From positions 1 through 23,218 of the forward strand of contig JAACDS010000031.1 in NCBI GenBank assembly GCA_009936895.1: a DNA stretch of 23,218 bases, given 5' to 3'. Positions 14,262-21,858 of the stretch are shown here, piece by piece (within the stretch, counting starts at the first letter, position 1; each line of letters opens with the position of its first letter). The notes under the pieces are model-generated. The model made no database searches and was not told the origin of the DNA. It saw nothing but the letters and a program-made list of their open reading frames with translations. The DNA comes from Pseudomonadota bacterium (GTDB taxonomy: Bacteria; Pseudomonadota; Gammaproteobacteria; Pseudomonadales; Azotimanducaceae). The position numbers and the translations under genes are program-made.

Positions 14262-14326
14262 AAAACGCTCCGTGTCTCTGCGACCATGGGCAATTTGCCT
14301 TCCAATGCCGAAATCTTGGTGGCCGA

Positions 14327-15361
14327 TTAAAAGCGTGCGATCACCGCGTCAGCAAATTCTGCAGTGCCCAAATCGCCGCCCAAATCCTGAGTTTTTTCTC
14401 CGTGAATCAAGCATGCATCGTAGGCACGGCGAATCCGCTCAGCGCTGTCAGCTAACGCTGGCATCTGACGTTTTTCTGCCAGAAAGTTCAGCATCATGAC
14501 CGATGACATCAGCAACGCCAGTGGGTTTGCGATATTGCGGCCGGCAATATCCGGTGCGCTACCGTGTACCGCCTCGAAAATCGACAAATCTTCTCCGATA
14601 TTGGCACCGGGAACGACGCCCAGGCCACCGACCAAGCCAGCGCACAGGTCACTGATCACGTCACCGTACAAATTTTCCAGCAACAGCACATCGAACTGAG
14701 ACGGGTCTTGCACCAACTTCATACCCCCCGCGTCAATGATCGTCGATTCGAAGGCGATGTTAGGGTAGTCGTTCGCATGAACATCGGACGCGCACTTGAG
14801 AAACAAGCCATCCGTCAACTTCATGATGTTGGCCTTGTGCAGTACGGTGACTTTTTCTCGTCCACGACGGTTCGCAAAGCGAAACGCCCAGGTCGCAATG
14901 CGTTGACATGCCGCCTGCGAAGCGACCTTCATGCTCATGACCACACCCGGCGTCACTTCGTTTTCGACGCCGCTGTAGAGACCCTCGGTATTCTCCCGAA
15001 TGATGATCAGGTCTACGTCTTGGTATCGAGTTTCAACACCGGGCATGCTGCGCACGGGCCGCACCGCCGCATACAAATTGAAGGCCTTGCGTAGCTTCAC
15101 GTTGATTGAAGTAAAACCCTCGCCAACCGGGGTGGTACACGGGCCTTTCAGCGCCACCCCGCATCGAGCAATCTCATCCATGGTTCGCTGGGGAATCAGC
15201 TCGGCACCCTGTTCTAGGGCACTGAGGCCTGCGACGACGGGAATCCATTCCACCTTTAGGCTAGTGGGACTTACTGCAGCATCGACTATTTTCAGAACAG
15301 ACGATGTAATCTCTGGGCCAATGCCATCGCCCGCAATGACGGGTATCTCAATAGAACTCAT
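14327..15361 (-). CDS. Isocitrate dehydrogenase, probably NAD-dependent
   Basis: It oxidatively decarboxylates isocitrate to 2-oxoglutarate. The 344-aa protein is a full-length beta-decarboxylating dehydrogenase. IAGDGIGPEI opens the fold; the substrate loop SINVKLRKAFNLYAAVRPVR (S85, R91, R101) is of the isocitrate and not the isopropylmalate type; IRENTEGLYSG (R122, Y129), K176 and ENLYGDVISDL (D234, D238) complete the active site. AVHGSAPDIAGRNIANP is the coenzyme loop and looks like NAD forms. It appears to be a single gene, 93 nt upstream of the molybdenum hydroxylase operon in the same direction. The SD is weak. A homoisocitrate or isopropylmalate role is possible but less likely. It could supply 2-oxoglutarate to the nearby dioxygenases, though that is only inference. 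Confidence 0.85.
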   Translation of the reverse strand: MSSIEIPVIAGDGIGPEITSSVLKIVDAAVSPTSLKVEWIPVVAGLSALEQGAELIPQRTMDEIARCGVALKGPCTTPVGEGFTSINVKLRKAFNLYAAVRPVRSMPGVETRYQDVDLIIIRENTEGLYSGVENEVTPGVVMSMKVASQAACQRIATWAFRFANRRGREKVTVLHKANIMKLTDGLFLKCASDVHANDYPNIAFESTIIDAGGMKLVQDPSQFDVLLLENLYGDVISDLCAGLVGGLGVVPGANIGEDLSIFEAVHGSAPDIAGRNIANPLALLMSSVMMLNFLAEKRQMPALADSAERIRRAYDACLIHGEKTQDLGGDLGTAEFADAVIARF

Positions 15362-15569
15362 GGTTCGTTTTCATTCCTTATCTGGACCGGACAACTGTTT
15401 GGATTCTCTGCACCTTGCACGCCCTGTGACAGCTCGTGACGCCGCCAGACGCTTGGGGTTTACGTTACGCTAAGTAACTTATGATGCAAGGATGGGGCCA
15501 GAAATATCTGCCGCGCCCTAAGATCATGTAGGAATGATCCGGAAAACGGACTAGATCGGAACTCAGTCG

Positions 15570-15591
15570 TCGTAGATTTTGACATCTACGA
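15570..15591. repeat. Perfect 8-bp inverted repeat
   Basis: TCGTAGAT (15570-15577) and ATCTACGA (15584-15591) flank a 6-nt loop (TTTGAC). No T-run follows on either strand. It lies 46-68 nt beyond the stop of the secreted two-repeat protein (15638) and upstream of the isocitrate dehydrogenase gene. It could be an RNA hairpin or a protein-binding site. Confidence 0.45.
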
Positions 15592-15637
15592 TTCACGTCG
15601 GAACCGGGGAGGCGGTGCCCCCCCTTAAAAGAGCGCC

Positions 15638-16408
15638 CTATTGAGACATGTTCCCACCGACACGCGTAAAGAGTGATGTACCCATGGCGTTGCACTCCAT
15701 TACGTCAGAATAAATCTCCATTTGCGCCTGCAAGCCGCCGTTCTTGACAAAATCATCCATCGTCTGACCTTTCTGTTGCAGAGTCAGATTGCCGGAGACA
15801 CTGAGGAAATCCATCTGATTCGCACTGCTCAAGCCGCTGATAGGCCACCAGCGCCAGCGAGGACTCTGCTGGCCGATACTGTCCATGAACGCATTCATCT
15901 GCGCGTCCTTGGCCGCGAGATCCATCATGGTGGTATCACCAATCATGGAACACGCTTGAAAGGTCAGCACCCCAGTGGCGGGCGGTGTGGCATTGCCGGA
16001 ATCGCGGGTAGTCGTCATTGCCCATATCACGTGGGTATCACAGTCGGCGGTTGCCAGAAGTTCGTCTGCTAACTTACCTGCTTTTGCATTCCAGTCGTCT
16101 TGAATGGCGCCTTGGGCAGCGAAGTTAGGCGAATATCCAACCCAGTAGAAATCGTGCTGCTGATCAGCAGGATTCATCAAAAACGGGTCCAGTAGCATCG
16201 CCATATACGGGGCTGAAAAAATGTCTTTTACGGCGGCATTCCACTTGCCGGCCCACTTGACCATATCGCTACGATCTTTACCGGGCTGAAAGTTGCAGGC
16301 GAAGCTTTCTAACGCTGCGTATTCAGGGACAGGAGTGCTCGCTAACGCGGTACTGGTGGAGAAAGCCATTGCTGCGATCAAACACATGCGCTTGAGAGTT
16401 TTCATCAT
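15638..16408 (-). CDS. Secreted protein of unknown function with two tandem internal repeats
   Basis: The 256-aa product starts with a signal peptide (MMKTLKRMCLIAAMAFSTSTALA, cleaved near residue 23). The mature part appears to be two similar halves of about 100 residues (about 36-135 and 150-250). Each opens with an F/A-C motif (FACNF with C38; FQACSM with C153), continues with a D-M-x-x-x-A segment, and ends with a D/E-C motif (C123 in DCDTH; C239 in ECNAM) before a hydrophobic strand. The spacing suggests one disulfide per half. I do not recognise the family; a duplicated dimeric alpha-beta barrel is a guess. The frame runs further upstream, but tandem ATGs at 16408/16405 with AAGGA 5-8 nt before them fix the start. 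A promoter with a tandem direct repeat lies upstream. Confidence 0.75.
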   Translation of the reverse strand: MMKTLKRMCLIAAMAFSTSTALASTPVPEYAALESFACNFQPGKDRSDMVKWAGKWNAAVKDIFSAPYMAMLLDPFLMNPADQQHDFYWVGYSPNFAAQGAIQDDWNAKAGKLADELLATADCDTHVIWAMTTTRDSGNATPPATGVLTFQACSMIGDTTMMDLAAKDAQMNAFMDSIGQQSPRWRWWPISGLSSANQMDFLSVSGNLTLQQKGQTMDDFVKNGGLQAQMEIYSDVMECNAMGTSLFTRVGGNMSQ

Positions 16409-16441
16409 TATTTTCCTTATTCTTGTTGATGAAGAACCCAA

Positions 16442-16470
16442 AACATAACGGCAACATCTGCAACGCGCAA
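16442..16470 (-). promoter_or_regulatory. Predicted promoter of the secreted two-repeat protein
   Basis: On the minus strand TTGCGC (16465-16470) and TATGTT (16442-16447) are 17 nt apart. The -35 is poor (3 of 6) and is formed by the end of a tandem direct repeat, as expected for an activator-dependent promoter. Confidence 0.35.
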
Positions 16471-16500
16471 TGCGTTTAAGACTGCGCAATGCGTTTAAGA
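16465..16500. repeat. 17-nt tandem direct repeat
   Basis: GCGCAATGCGTTTAAGA occurs at 16465-16481 and again, identical, at 16484-16500, a period of 19 nt (near two helical turns). It lies immediately upstream of the predicted -35 of the secreted-protein gene, so it looks like a pair of binding sites for an activator on one face of the DNA. Confidence 0.7.
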
Positions 16501-16645
16501 TTGGTTGACCAGACCGCGAAACGTCGGCTCTAAGATCGGGCGGCCTTGCTCCATCTGGCACCCTGACATTCACCTGTGCGGATCGTCAGGTAACGGTTCA
16601 GTCTTGCGCGGGCTCAGCCCTAGGATAGGAGCATGTCGCCTATGT

Positions 16646-18211
16646 TCAGGCTAGGCTGTCTTCAGCAACGAAATACTTCGGGTCTTCAATCACATTCACT
16701 TCAACCAAATTGCCAGCACGCTTCAGCAAGCGCCGACATTCATCGCTTAGATGCACCAACCGCAAGGTTTTCCCGGCGGCAACGTAACGATCGGCCAGCG
16801 TATCAATGGCCTCCAACCCAGAGTGAGCGGCCACTCGCGAGCGTGCGAAATCAATGATCACGTCGTCGTTATCGGCCCGCGGATCAAAGCGCGCTAGGAA
16901 CGATGTCACCGAACCAAAAAACAACGGCCCGGTAACCGCATACACCGTAGAGCCTTTGTGGTCTTCGCGGGCTTCGATGCGAATATGCTTGGCATGCTCC
17001 CATGCGAATACTAAGGCTGAAATAATCACACCGACGACCACGGCAACCGCTAGGTCGGTGGCTACCGTCACCGCAGAAACCACGACCAAGATCAGCGCGT
17101 CGGTGCCGGGAACCTTGCGAATGATGCGAAAGCTGCTCCATTCAAAGGTGCCCACCACGACGATGAACATCACGCCTATCAGCGCCGCCAGCGGAATTTG
17201 CTCGATAAACTGAGAGCCAACCAAGATAAACAACAACAAAAAGCCTGCAGCACTGATGGACGATAAGCGTCCGCGACCGCCCGAGTTCACATTAATCATG
17301 CTCTGGCCGATCATTGCGCAACCGCCCATGCCACCGAAAAAACCAGCGACGGTATTGGCCACACCTTGGCCGATGCATTCTTTGTTGCCTCGACCTCGAG
17401 ACTCGGTCAGTTCGTCGATTAAGCGCATGGTCAATAGAGATTCAATCAGTCCAATGGCGGCGAGAATGATCGCGTAAGGAAAAACAATGAAGAGCGTTTC
17501 AAAAGTGAATGGCACCGCTGGAATGTGAAAGCTCGGCAAGCCTCCTTGGATGGAGGCGACATCACCGACAATCTTGGTATCAATATCCAACCCCAACACC
17601 AATCCAGACACCACGACGATGGCTACCAGCGAAGACGGCACTGCGGTGGTTAGTCGAGGCAGCAAGTTAATGATCAGCATGGTCAAAACCACCAGTGCCA
17701 CCAGGCTGTAAAGCTCCTTGCCCTGCAACCACGCAACGTCGAGAATGGAGTCTTGCATAAAAGTGCCATGCAGCCAGCCCGGCTCACCTGGAACCCCAAA
17801 CTGACTGAGCTGGGCGAGAAAGATCACGATAGCCAGACCGTTTACAAATCCCAGCATCACGGGATACGGCACCATGCGGATGAACTTACCCAGTCGTAGT
17901 ATCCCGGCGAAAATCTGCAGCAAGCCCATCAAAACGACGGTGATGAACAAATATTCAACGCCATGCAGCGCCACCAGAGAGACCATCACCACCGCAAGCG
18001 CGCCGGTCGCTCCGCTGATCATGCCCGGACGCCCCCCGAGAACACCAGTGATGAAGCCCACCATAAACGCCGCGTACAGTCCAACCAGAGGCTCTACTCC
18101 GGCAACAAAAGCAAAGGCAACAGCCTCTGGCACCAAGGCAAGGGCGACGGTTAAACCCGACAACAGATCGTTTTTCAACGAAGCACCTTCGCCGAGGAGA
18201 AAATCAGGCAT
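16646..18211 (-). CDS. SulP family anion transporter with C-terminal STAS domain
   Basis: SulP proteins carry sulfate, bicarbonate or dicarboxylates across the inner membrane. The 521-aa product has the N-terminal SulP core: LLSGLTVALALVPEAVAFAFVAGV, then GLYAAFMVGFITGVLGGRPGMISGATGA, about 10-14 membrane segments, and GGMGGCAMIGQS near the middle. The last ~110 residues (from about GSTVYAVTGPLFFG) form a STAS domain with VIIDFARSRVAAHSGLEAI, the regulatory strand-helix. The preferred start is ATG 18211 (MPDFLLGEGASLKNDLLSG); the frame extends to a TTG at 18259 with an unlikely Cys-rich leader. The SD is weak. It is separated from the upstream membrane-protein genes by about 300 nt, so it probably has its own promoter. 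The ion cannot be decided from sequence. Confidence 0.88.
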   Translation of the reverse strand: MPDFLLGEGASLKNDLLSGLTVALALVPEAVAFAFVAGVEPLVGLYAAFMVGFITGVLGGRPGMISGATGALAVVMVSLVALHGVEYLFITVVLMGLLQIFAGILRLGKFIRMVPYPVMLGFVNGLAIVIFLAQLSQFGVPGEPGWLHGTFMQDSILDVAWLQGKELYSLVALVVLTMLIINLLPRLTTAVPSSLVAIVVVSGLVLGLDIDTKIVGDVASIQGGLPSFHIPAVPFTFETLFIVFPYAIILAAIGLIESLLTMRLIDELTESRGRGNKECIGQGVANTVAGFFGGMGGCAMIGQSMINVNSGGRGRLSSISAAGFLLLFILVGSQFIEQIPLAALIGVMFIVVVGTFEWSSFRIIRKVPGTDALILVVVSAVTVATDLAVAVVVGVIISALVFAWEHAKHIRIEAREDHKGSTVYAVTGPLFFGSVTSFLARFDPRADNDDVIIDFARSRVAAHSGLEAIDTLADRYVAAGKTLRLVHLSDECRRLLKRAGNLVEVNVIEDPKYFVAEDSLA

Positions 18212-18509
18212 AGAACGACTCAATATGTAGTTGTGAACCTGACTGCAGACATTGCACAACGCCCGTCGCTGTCTTCAACAGCGACCAGACCACACAAAGA
18301 TGAGAGATTCGTTTGCTGCAAAGATGTGGCGTACGCCTCCCCTTCCAGCGGAGCCGCGACTGTACGGACATTGGCAGAGGGAGGAAAGCCCGGATCGTCA
18401 AAAGTTCAAAAAAAGCCGGCTTAGCGACTAGACCCAACGGATTGAACCGAGCCATCTATAGTATCGAACAGCCCGTCGACGCACCCACATCTGTGGCTGC
18501 GGTCAAATT
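18212..18509. other. Intergenic region upstream of the SulP gene, no gene recognised
   Basis: About 300 nt without a convincing reading frame. It should hold the SulP promoter. CCACA-TC-TGTGG near 18488-18499 is a short palindrome with almost no loop. On the minus strand GCCGGC (18415-18420) is followed by T7 (18408-18414) and might act as a weak terminator for the upstream membrane genes. Neither is strong enough to call. Confidence 0.35.
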
Positions 18510-19049
18510 TCACACCGTTAACACCAGCACACTCATTGAGTAGATGAAAAAGAGCACTGACCAAAAACGAAAGAATCGGGGCACGCTGATCACCAAGGCC
18601 ATGAGCACAATACCGATGGCGGGAACGATGAGAGACGGCAGGACAGGCGCGTCCAGTTTGACAATATTGATGTAGGGCCCAACGAAAAAATACATCAGCA
18701 TGAACAGGGCGGACAGCCGCCCCCAGCGCTGGCTCTCACGAAGCATATCGAGACCTTCTTCGCCGGGTTCACTCAACGCCATTCCCGATGCTCCATAGAG
18801 ACAAGAGCAACCAAACACCAAAACGATGAAATCCGTAAACTGCCACTCCTGAAGCACACGCAAACTCCACCCCACCCACCACAGCTGCAAGATGTAGAGC
18901 ATGATGCTGAAGGCCCAGATAGCCGACGACCAATGAAAATTGATGACGTCTCTGCCGCGAAGGAGCATGGCCGCGTTATTCAATAGCCTTGTTATCGCCA
19001 GACCCAAAATAATCGAGACCGCGATAAAAATGTACTCATGTTGGGTCAT
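18510..19049 (-). CDS. Small integral membrane protein of unknown function
   Basis: The 179-aa protein has about five hydrophobic segments, starting with MTQHEYIFIAVSIILGLAITRLLNNA, then WAFSIMLYILQLWWVGW, FTDFIVLVFGCSCLYGASGMAL, LSALFMLMYFFVGPYINI and a C-terminal pair. The only extended soluble loop is SEPGEEGLDMLRESQRWG. I do not recognise a characterised family. Its start overlaps the end of the DUF4345-like gene by 14 nt, so the two are probably translated together and may act together. GAGAG lies close upstream of the ATG. No catalytic motif is visible. Confidence 0.7.
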   Translation of the reverse strand: MTQHEYIFIAVSIILGLAITRLLNNAAMLLRGRDVINFHWSSAIWAFSIMLYILQLWWVGWSLRVLQEWQFTDFIVLVFGCSCLYGASGMALSEPGEEGLDMLRESQRWGRLSALFMLMYFFVGPYINIVKLDAPVLPSLIVPAIGIVLMALVISVPRFFRFWSVLFFIYSMSVLVLTV

Positions 19050-19428
19050 GGGAAGCTCTCAGTAAGGCAATAACGGCCAAGCAGGCAGTGACCAATTCGT
19101 ATCCAAGCGCGCCATAGGTATAGGTTGTTATGAGCTGATCGGTGATCATCAAAGAGACCAAACGGCCCAAGGCCAAACTGCCAATGGCAAAAATCAAGAC
19201 GACTAAGGCCGGCCGAAAGAACTCTAACTTCACAACCGCCAGCAAGAAAAACAGGCCCAACCCGGTTTGAAGTCCGCCGTACATTGCGCCAATTTCCGCG
19301 AACGCATCGCCGTTGCTGATCCTGAGACCCGAGTACTGTGCGGGAAGCTCAGGCGAAACCAAACACAGCAACCCGTAGCCAGTTAAAATGAAAGCGGATA
19401 CTCCGAGAATCACTCTACCGAGTAACAT
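19036..19428 (-). CDS. DUF4345-like four-helix membrane protein
   Basis: The 130-aa protein has four hydrophobic helices. PAQYSGLRISNGDAFAEIGAMYGGLQTGLGLFFLLA, with its Glu and Gly pattern between helices one and two, resembles the uncharacterised DUF4345 family. ATG 19428 has GGGAG 8 nt upstream, a good SD. The gene lies 69 nt after the TauD/TfdA-type gene in the same direction and overlaps the next membrane-protein gene by 14 nt. It may belong to the MFS-TauD-membrane gene series, but function is unknown. The DUF assignment is from memory and moderate in confidence. Confidence 0.7.
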   Translation of the reverse strand: MLLGRVILGVSAFILTGYGLLCLVSPELPAQYSGLRISNGDAFAEIGAMYGGLQTGLGLFFLLAVVKLEFFRPALVVLIFAIGSLALGRLVSLMITDQLITTYTYGALGYELVTACLAVIALLRASHDPT

Positions 19429-19497
19429 TATTGCTTCTCCCTTTGTCTAATTTTGCAAGACCGCTTAGACCCTACGCCCGGCCACCTTGCGTCTTTG

Positions 19498-20337
19498 TTA
19501 GTATGGTGCGCTGCCCGCGACGGTTAGCCGGTGCAAGACACGTCGGTGACCCGCATACCCTCCTTGGGCGCTGTGCGTCACGCAGCGGTTATCCCAAATC
19601 ATCAGCATATTGGGTCGCCAATGATGACAGTAGACAAACTCAGGCTGTTTCATATGCTCGAACAATTTAGCCAGCATTTGGTCGCTCTCTGCGTCGGCAA
19701 GGCCATCAATTCCAATGGTGTACAGAGGGTTGACCCACAATGCTTTCTCTCCCGTTTCAGGGTGTGTTCTCACTATAGGATGCAGCTGGGTCTTTAGCGC
19801 ATCGTCGCTTGGCAACAGGGTCATACTGCGCCTATCCCCTCCGCCGGCTTTTACACCGGCATGGCTATAGGGTTTGCGAGCGCTGTGAATGGCCAAGAGA
19901 TGGTCCAGTTCGGTCTGCAATACGGGATCAAGGTTTTGGTAAGCCCGCACACCATCCGCGTAGTGGGTACCTCCGCCAACCGGCGGTATCACCTTGGCGT
20001 GAAGAATCGTCGCGTTTGGCGGCGTTTTCTGAAAAGACCAATCCGAATGCCACGTGCCACCGAATAACGGAACGTCTTCATCGGCTTCGCGTCGCACTTC
20101 CACGATATGCTCGTGCCCATCTATGGCCTGTACGTAGGGATCATCACCAAAGGGCCCGATGGTTTGGCTGAACGCTTCCAGCTGCTCATGGGACATTGTT
20201 TGGTCTGGAAAATAAACCACCCGATGCCGCAACCAAGCCTCCCGAATACGCATCGTTTGCGCCTCGGTAAGCGATGCAGACAAATCAACACCTTCGATCG
20301 CCGCGCCAAAATCGTACTCGTGAGGCGTAATTTTCAT
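19498..20337 (-). CDS. TauD/TfdA family Fe(II)/2-oxoglutarate-dependent dioxygenase
   Basis: Such enzymes hydroxylate or cleave a substrate using oxygen and 2-oxoglutarate, releasing succinate and CO2. The 279-aa protein shows the 2-His-1-Asp iron site: H97 and D99 in WHSDWSF and H255 in RCVTHSA. The 2-oxoglutarate-binding arginine is in HRRVLHRLTV (R266 or R270), and residue spacing is close to E. coli TauD. FPDQTMSHEQLEAFSQTIGPFG is the typical N-terminal segment. The start ATG has GAGGAA about 10 nt upstream. It is 16 nt behind the MFS gene, so the transporter may import its substrate. Family members attack taurine, 2,4-D, alkyl sulfates and other compounds; this substrate is unknown. Confidence 0.87.
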   Translation of the reverse strand: MKITPHEYDFGAAIEGVDLSASLTEAQTMRIREAWLRHRVVYFPDQTMSHEQLEAFSQTIGPFGDDPYVQAIDGHEHIVEVRREADEDVPLFGGTWHSDWSFQKTPPNATILHAKVIPPVGGGTHYADGVRAYQNLDPVLQTELDHLLAIHSARKPYSHAGVKAGGGDRRSMTLLPSDDALKTQLHPIVRTHPETGEKALWVNPLYTIGIDGLADAESDQMLAKLFEHMKQPEFVYCHHWRPNMLMIWDNRCVTHSAQGGYAGHRRVLHRLTVAGSAPY

Positions 20338-20353
20338 AAATCTGTTATTCCTC

Positions 20354-21724
20354 TCAGGATGTTTTTTGATTGATCAGATCACTCAAGCGTTTCTCGCGGC
20401 CTTGCAGTCCCAGCTTTGCGTCCAGCGCCGCCACGAGTACGGCAACGCGATCTGCTGTACCACTGCGCATTCGTCGGCGCAGCGCCCGGGCAAGAAGGAA
20501 GCCCACCACCGACACGACACTCAGTGCGAAAAACATCAGCGCATAACCGCGCGCGCCGGGATTACCGTCCAAAATCAACGCCCACAGCAGGTAGGCGAAG
20601 GACGACGGCAGGTAGACGATGAAGGATGCCATGGCGATCACCGAGCCGGAGAACCGTTGAGGCAGTCCCATTTCACCGTAGGGGGCAAAATACAGGGCGC
20701 GCATAAAAAAGATGGCAAAGGCGAAGGCCATCATACTGCTCATCGCCACCCATGATGCCCCGCCCATCAGGGTGCAAACCACCATCACCGTTCCCAGCCC
20801 AAGAGTCAGCACAAAGCCTGCGCCGAGACCGCCTACCGCGCCACCAAGAAAGCGATCCGCGACGTATCCAGATGGTAAAGCAACCGCAATGCGTCCGCCC
20901 GATGTTGAGGCGATGCCAAAGATCGAAATAGCCAAGGCGGGCAGCAGGTACATCTCACCAAGGTAGGTCACAAAGTACGGCATCGCCGTATAAACAAAAT
21001 AGACGCAAAAGCCCACTGCCCCGGCAAGCCAGACTTCAGGCAGGCGCAATGTCAGCTTCATACCGGCCAGCACTTCCTGATTCGCCAATTTTGGATCGCT
21101 GTCTGTTTTGAGCAGCGTTTGTGCCGGCAACAAAAACCAGGACACCACTCCAAGAAGAATCATGACGACTGCGTTCATCATAAAGGCCAACTGCAGGCCT
21201 AAAATGCTGTAACCCATGAACACGTACAGGGCCACCGTGACGCCATTTTGCAACAGCTCAACAGCTCCTCGTCCACCTTCCAATAAACCAAAAACTTTGC
21301 CTTGGTTCGTGTCATCTGTGGTTTTACGCACTGCCGACAATACCGCCGGCCAAAACGCGCCCTCACACCAAAGCGACAACATGACGAACAAAAAACACAG
21401 CGTCGCGAAATCAGTAGTTTGACCAAGAAAAAACGTCGTGAGGCCACCCATGATCATATTTACCGGAATCAGAACCCGGGCGGAAAAGCGGTCTTGTACC
21501 CAAGCAAGCGCAACGTAAAGAATGTTGTGAACGATGCCGTATATCGACATCAGGATGCCGAACTGCGTTTTCGAAATGTTCCACAGCTCAAGCATCTGGG
21601 GCAGCAGGGCCCCCTTCATCGCCAAGACGGAAAACGCGAATTGCGAGCACAGCACCAGTACCAGGAAGTTCATCAGAACGGCCCGAGACGAAAACACCGG
21701 TGTCTTGTTGTTCGGAACGGTCAT
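20354..21724 (-). CDS. Major facilitator superfamily transporter
   Basis: The 456-aa inner-membrane carrier has about 12 hydrophobic segments. The first half has a pattern like the MFS loop 2-3 signature at YVALAWVQDRFSARVLIPV, and a matching one in the second half, SGYVADRFLGGAVG. SEGAFWP-like LSLWCEGAFWPAVLSAVRK is reminiscent of organic-anion or phosphate-ester MFS groups, but I cannot name the substrate. The tail ends in a charged stretch (LGLQGREKRLSDLINQKTS). It is the first gene of a leftward series with the TauD/TfdA dioxygenase 16 nt downstream, and is divergent from the PhyH-type dioxygenase gene. The SD before ATG 21724 is weak. Confidence 0.85.
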   Translation of the reverse strand: MTVPNNKTPVFSSRAVLMNFLVLVLCSQFAFSVLAMKGALLPQMLELWNISKTQFGILMSIYGIVHNILYVALAWVQDRFSARVLIPVNMIMGGLTTFFLGQTTDFATLCFLFVMLSLWCEGAFWPAVLSAVRKTTDDTNQGKVFGLLEGGRGAVELLQNGVTVALYVFMGYSILGLQLAFMMNAVVMILLGVVSWFLLPAQTLLKTDSDPKLANQEVLAGMKLTLRLPEVWLAGAVGFCVYFVYTAMPYFVTYLGEMYLLPALAISIFGIASTSGGRIAVALPSGYVADRFLGGAVGGLGAGFVLTLGLGTVMVVCTLMGGASWVAMSSMMAFAFAIFFMRALYFAPYGEMGLPQRFSGSVIAMASFIVYLPSSFAYLLWALILDGNPGARGYALMFFALSVVSVVGFLLARALRRRMRSGTADRVAVLVAALDAKLGLQGREKRLSDLINQKTS

Positions 21725-21858
21725 CGCTTAATCCCTAAACCTTTTCTGGGTAATGCATCGCGAGGTCACACGTAAGGTAACTTTTATAGCCTAGCACGTG
21801 CCGTTACTATCGCGCCCAGCGAACGAGCATGTTCCAAGCTTGCAAAACGGAGTGCCAC
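21725..21858. promoter_or_regulatory. Divergent promoter region, MFS gene and PhyH-type gene
   Basis: This 134-nt gap should contain both promoters. It holds a GCACGTGC palindrome (about 21795-21802) and the inverted pair GTAAC/GTTAC (21777-21781 and 21804-21808) around it. TTTTATAGCCT near 21782-21792 could include a rightward -10. No copy of the TetR palindrome is present. Confidence 0.35.

Noticed and set aside
15601..15635. G-rich/C-rich stretch after the secreted-protein gene as a terminator
   Set aside because: GGGG and CCCC can pair but there is no T-run in the needed direction on the minus strand.
16409..16573. Upstream extension of the secreted two-repeat protein frame to 16573
   Set aside because: The extension has no signal-peptide logic, crosses the tandem repeats and predicted promoter, and the tandem ATGs at 16408/16405 have a good SD and start a classic signal peptide.
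18381..18423. GAGGAAAGCCCGG and GCCGGCTTA, resembling conserved pieces of RNase P RNA
   Set aside because: The two pieces are only about 20 nt apart and the rest of the RNase P core is absent, so this is most likely chance.
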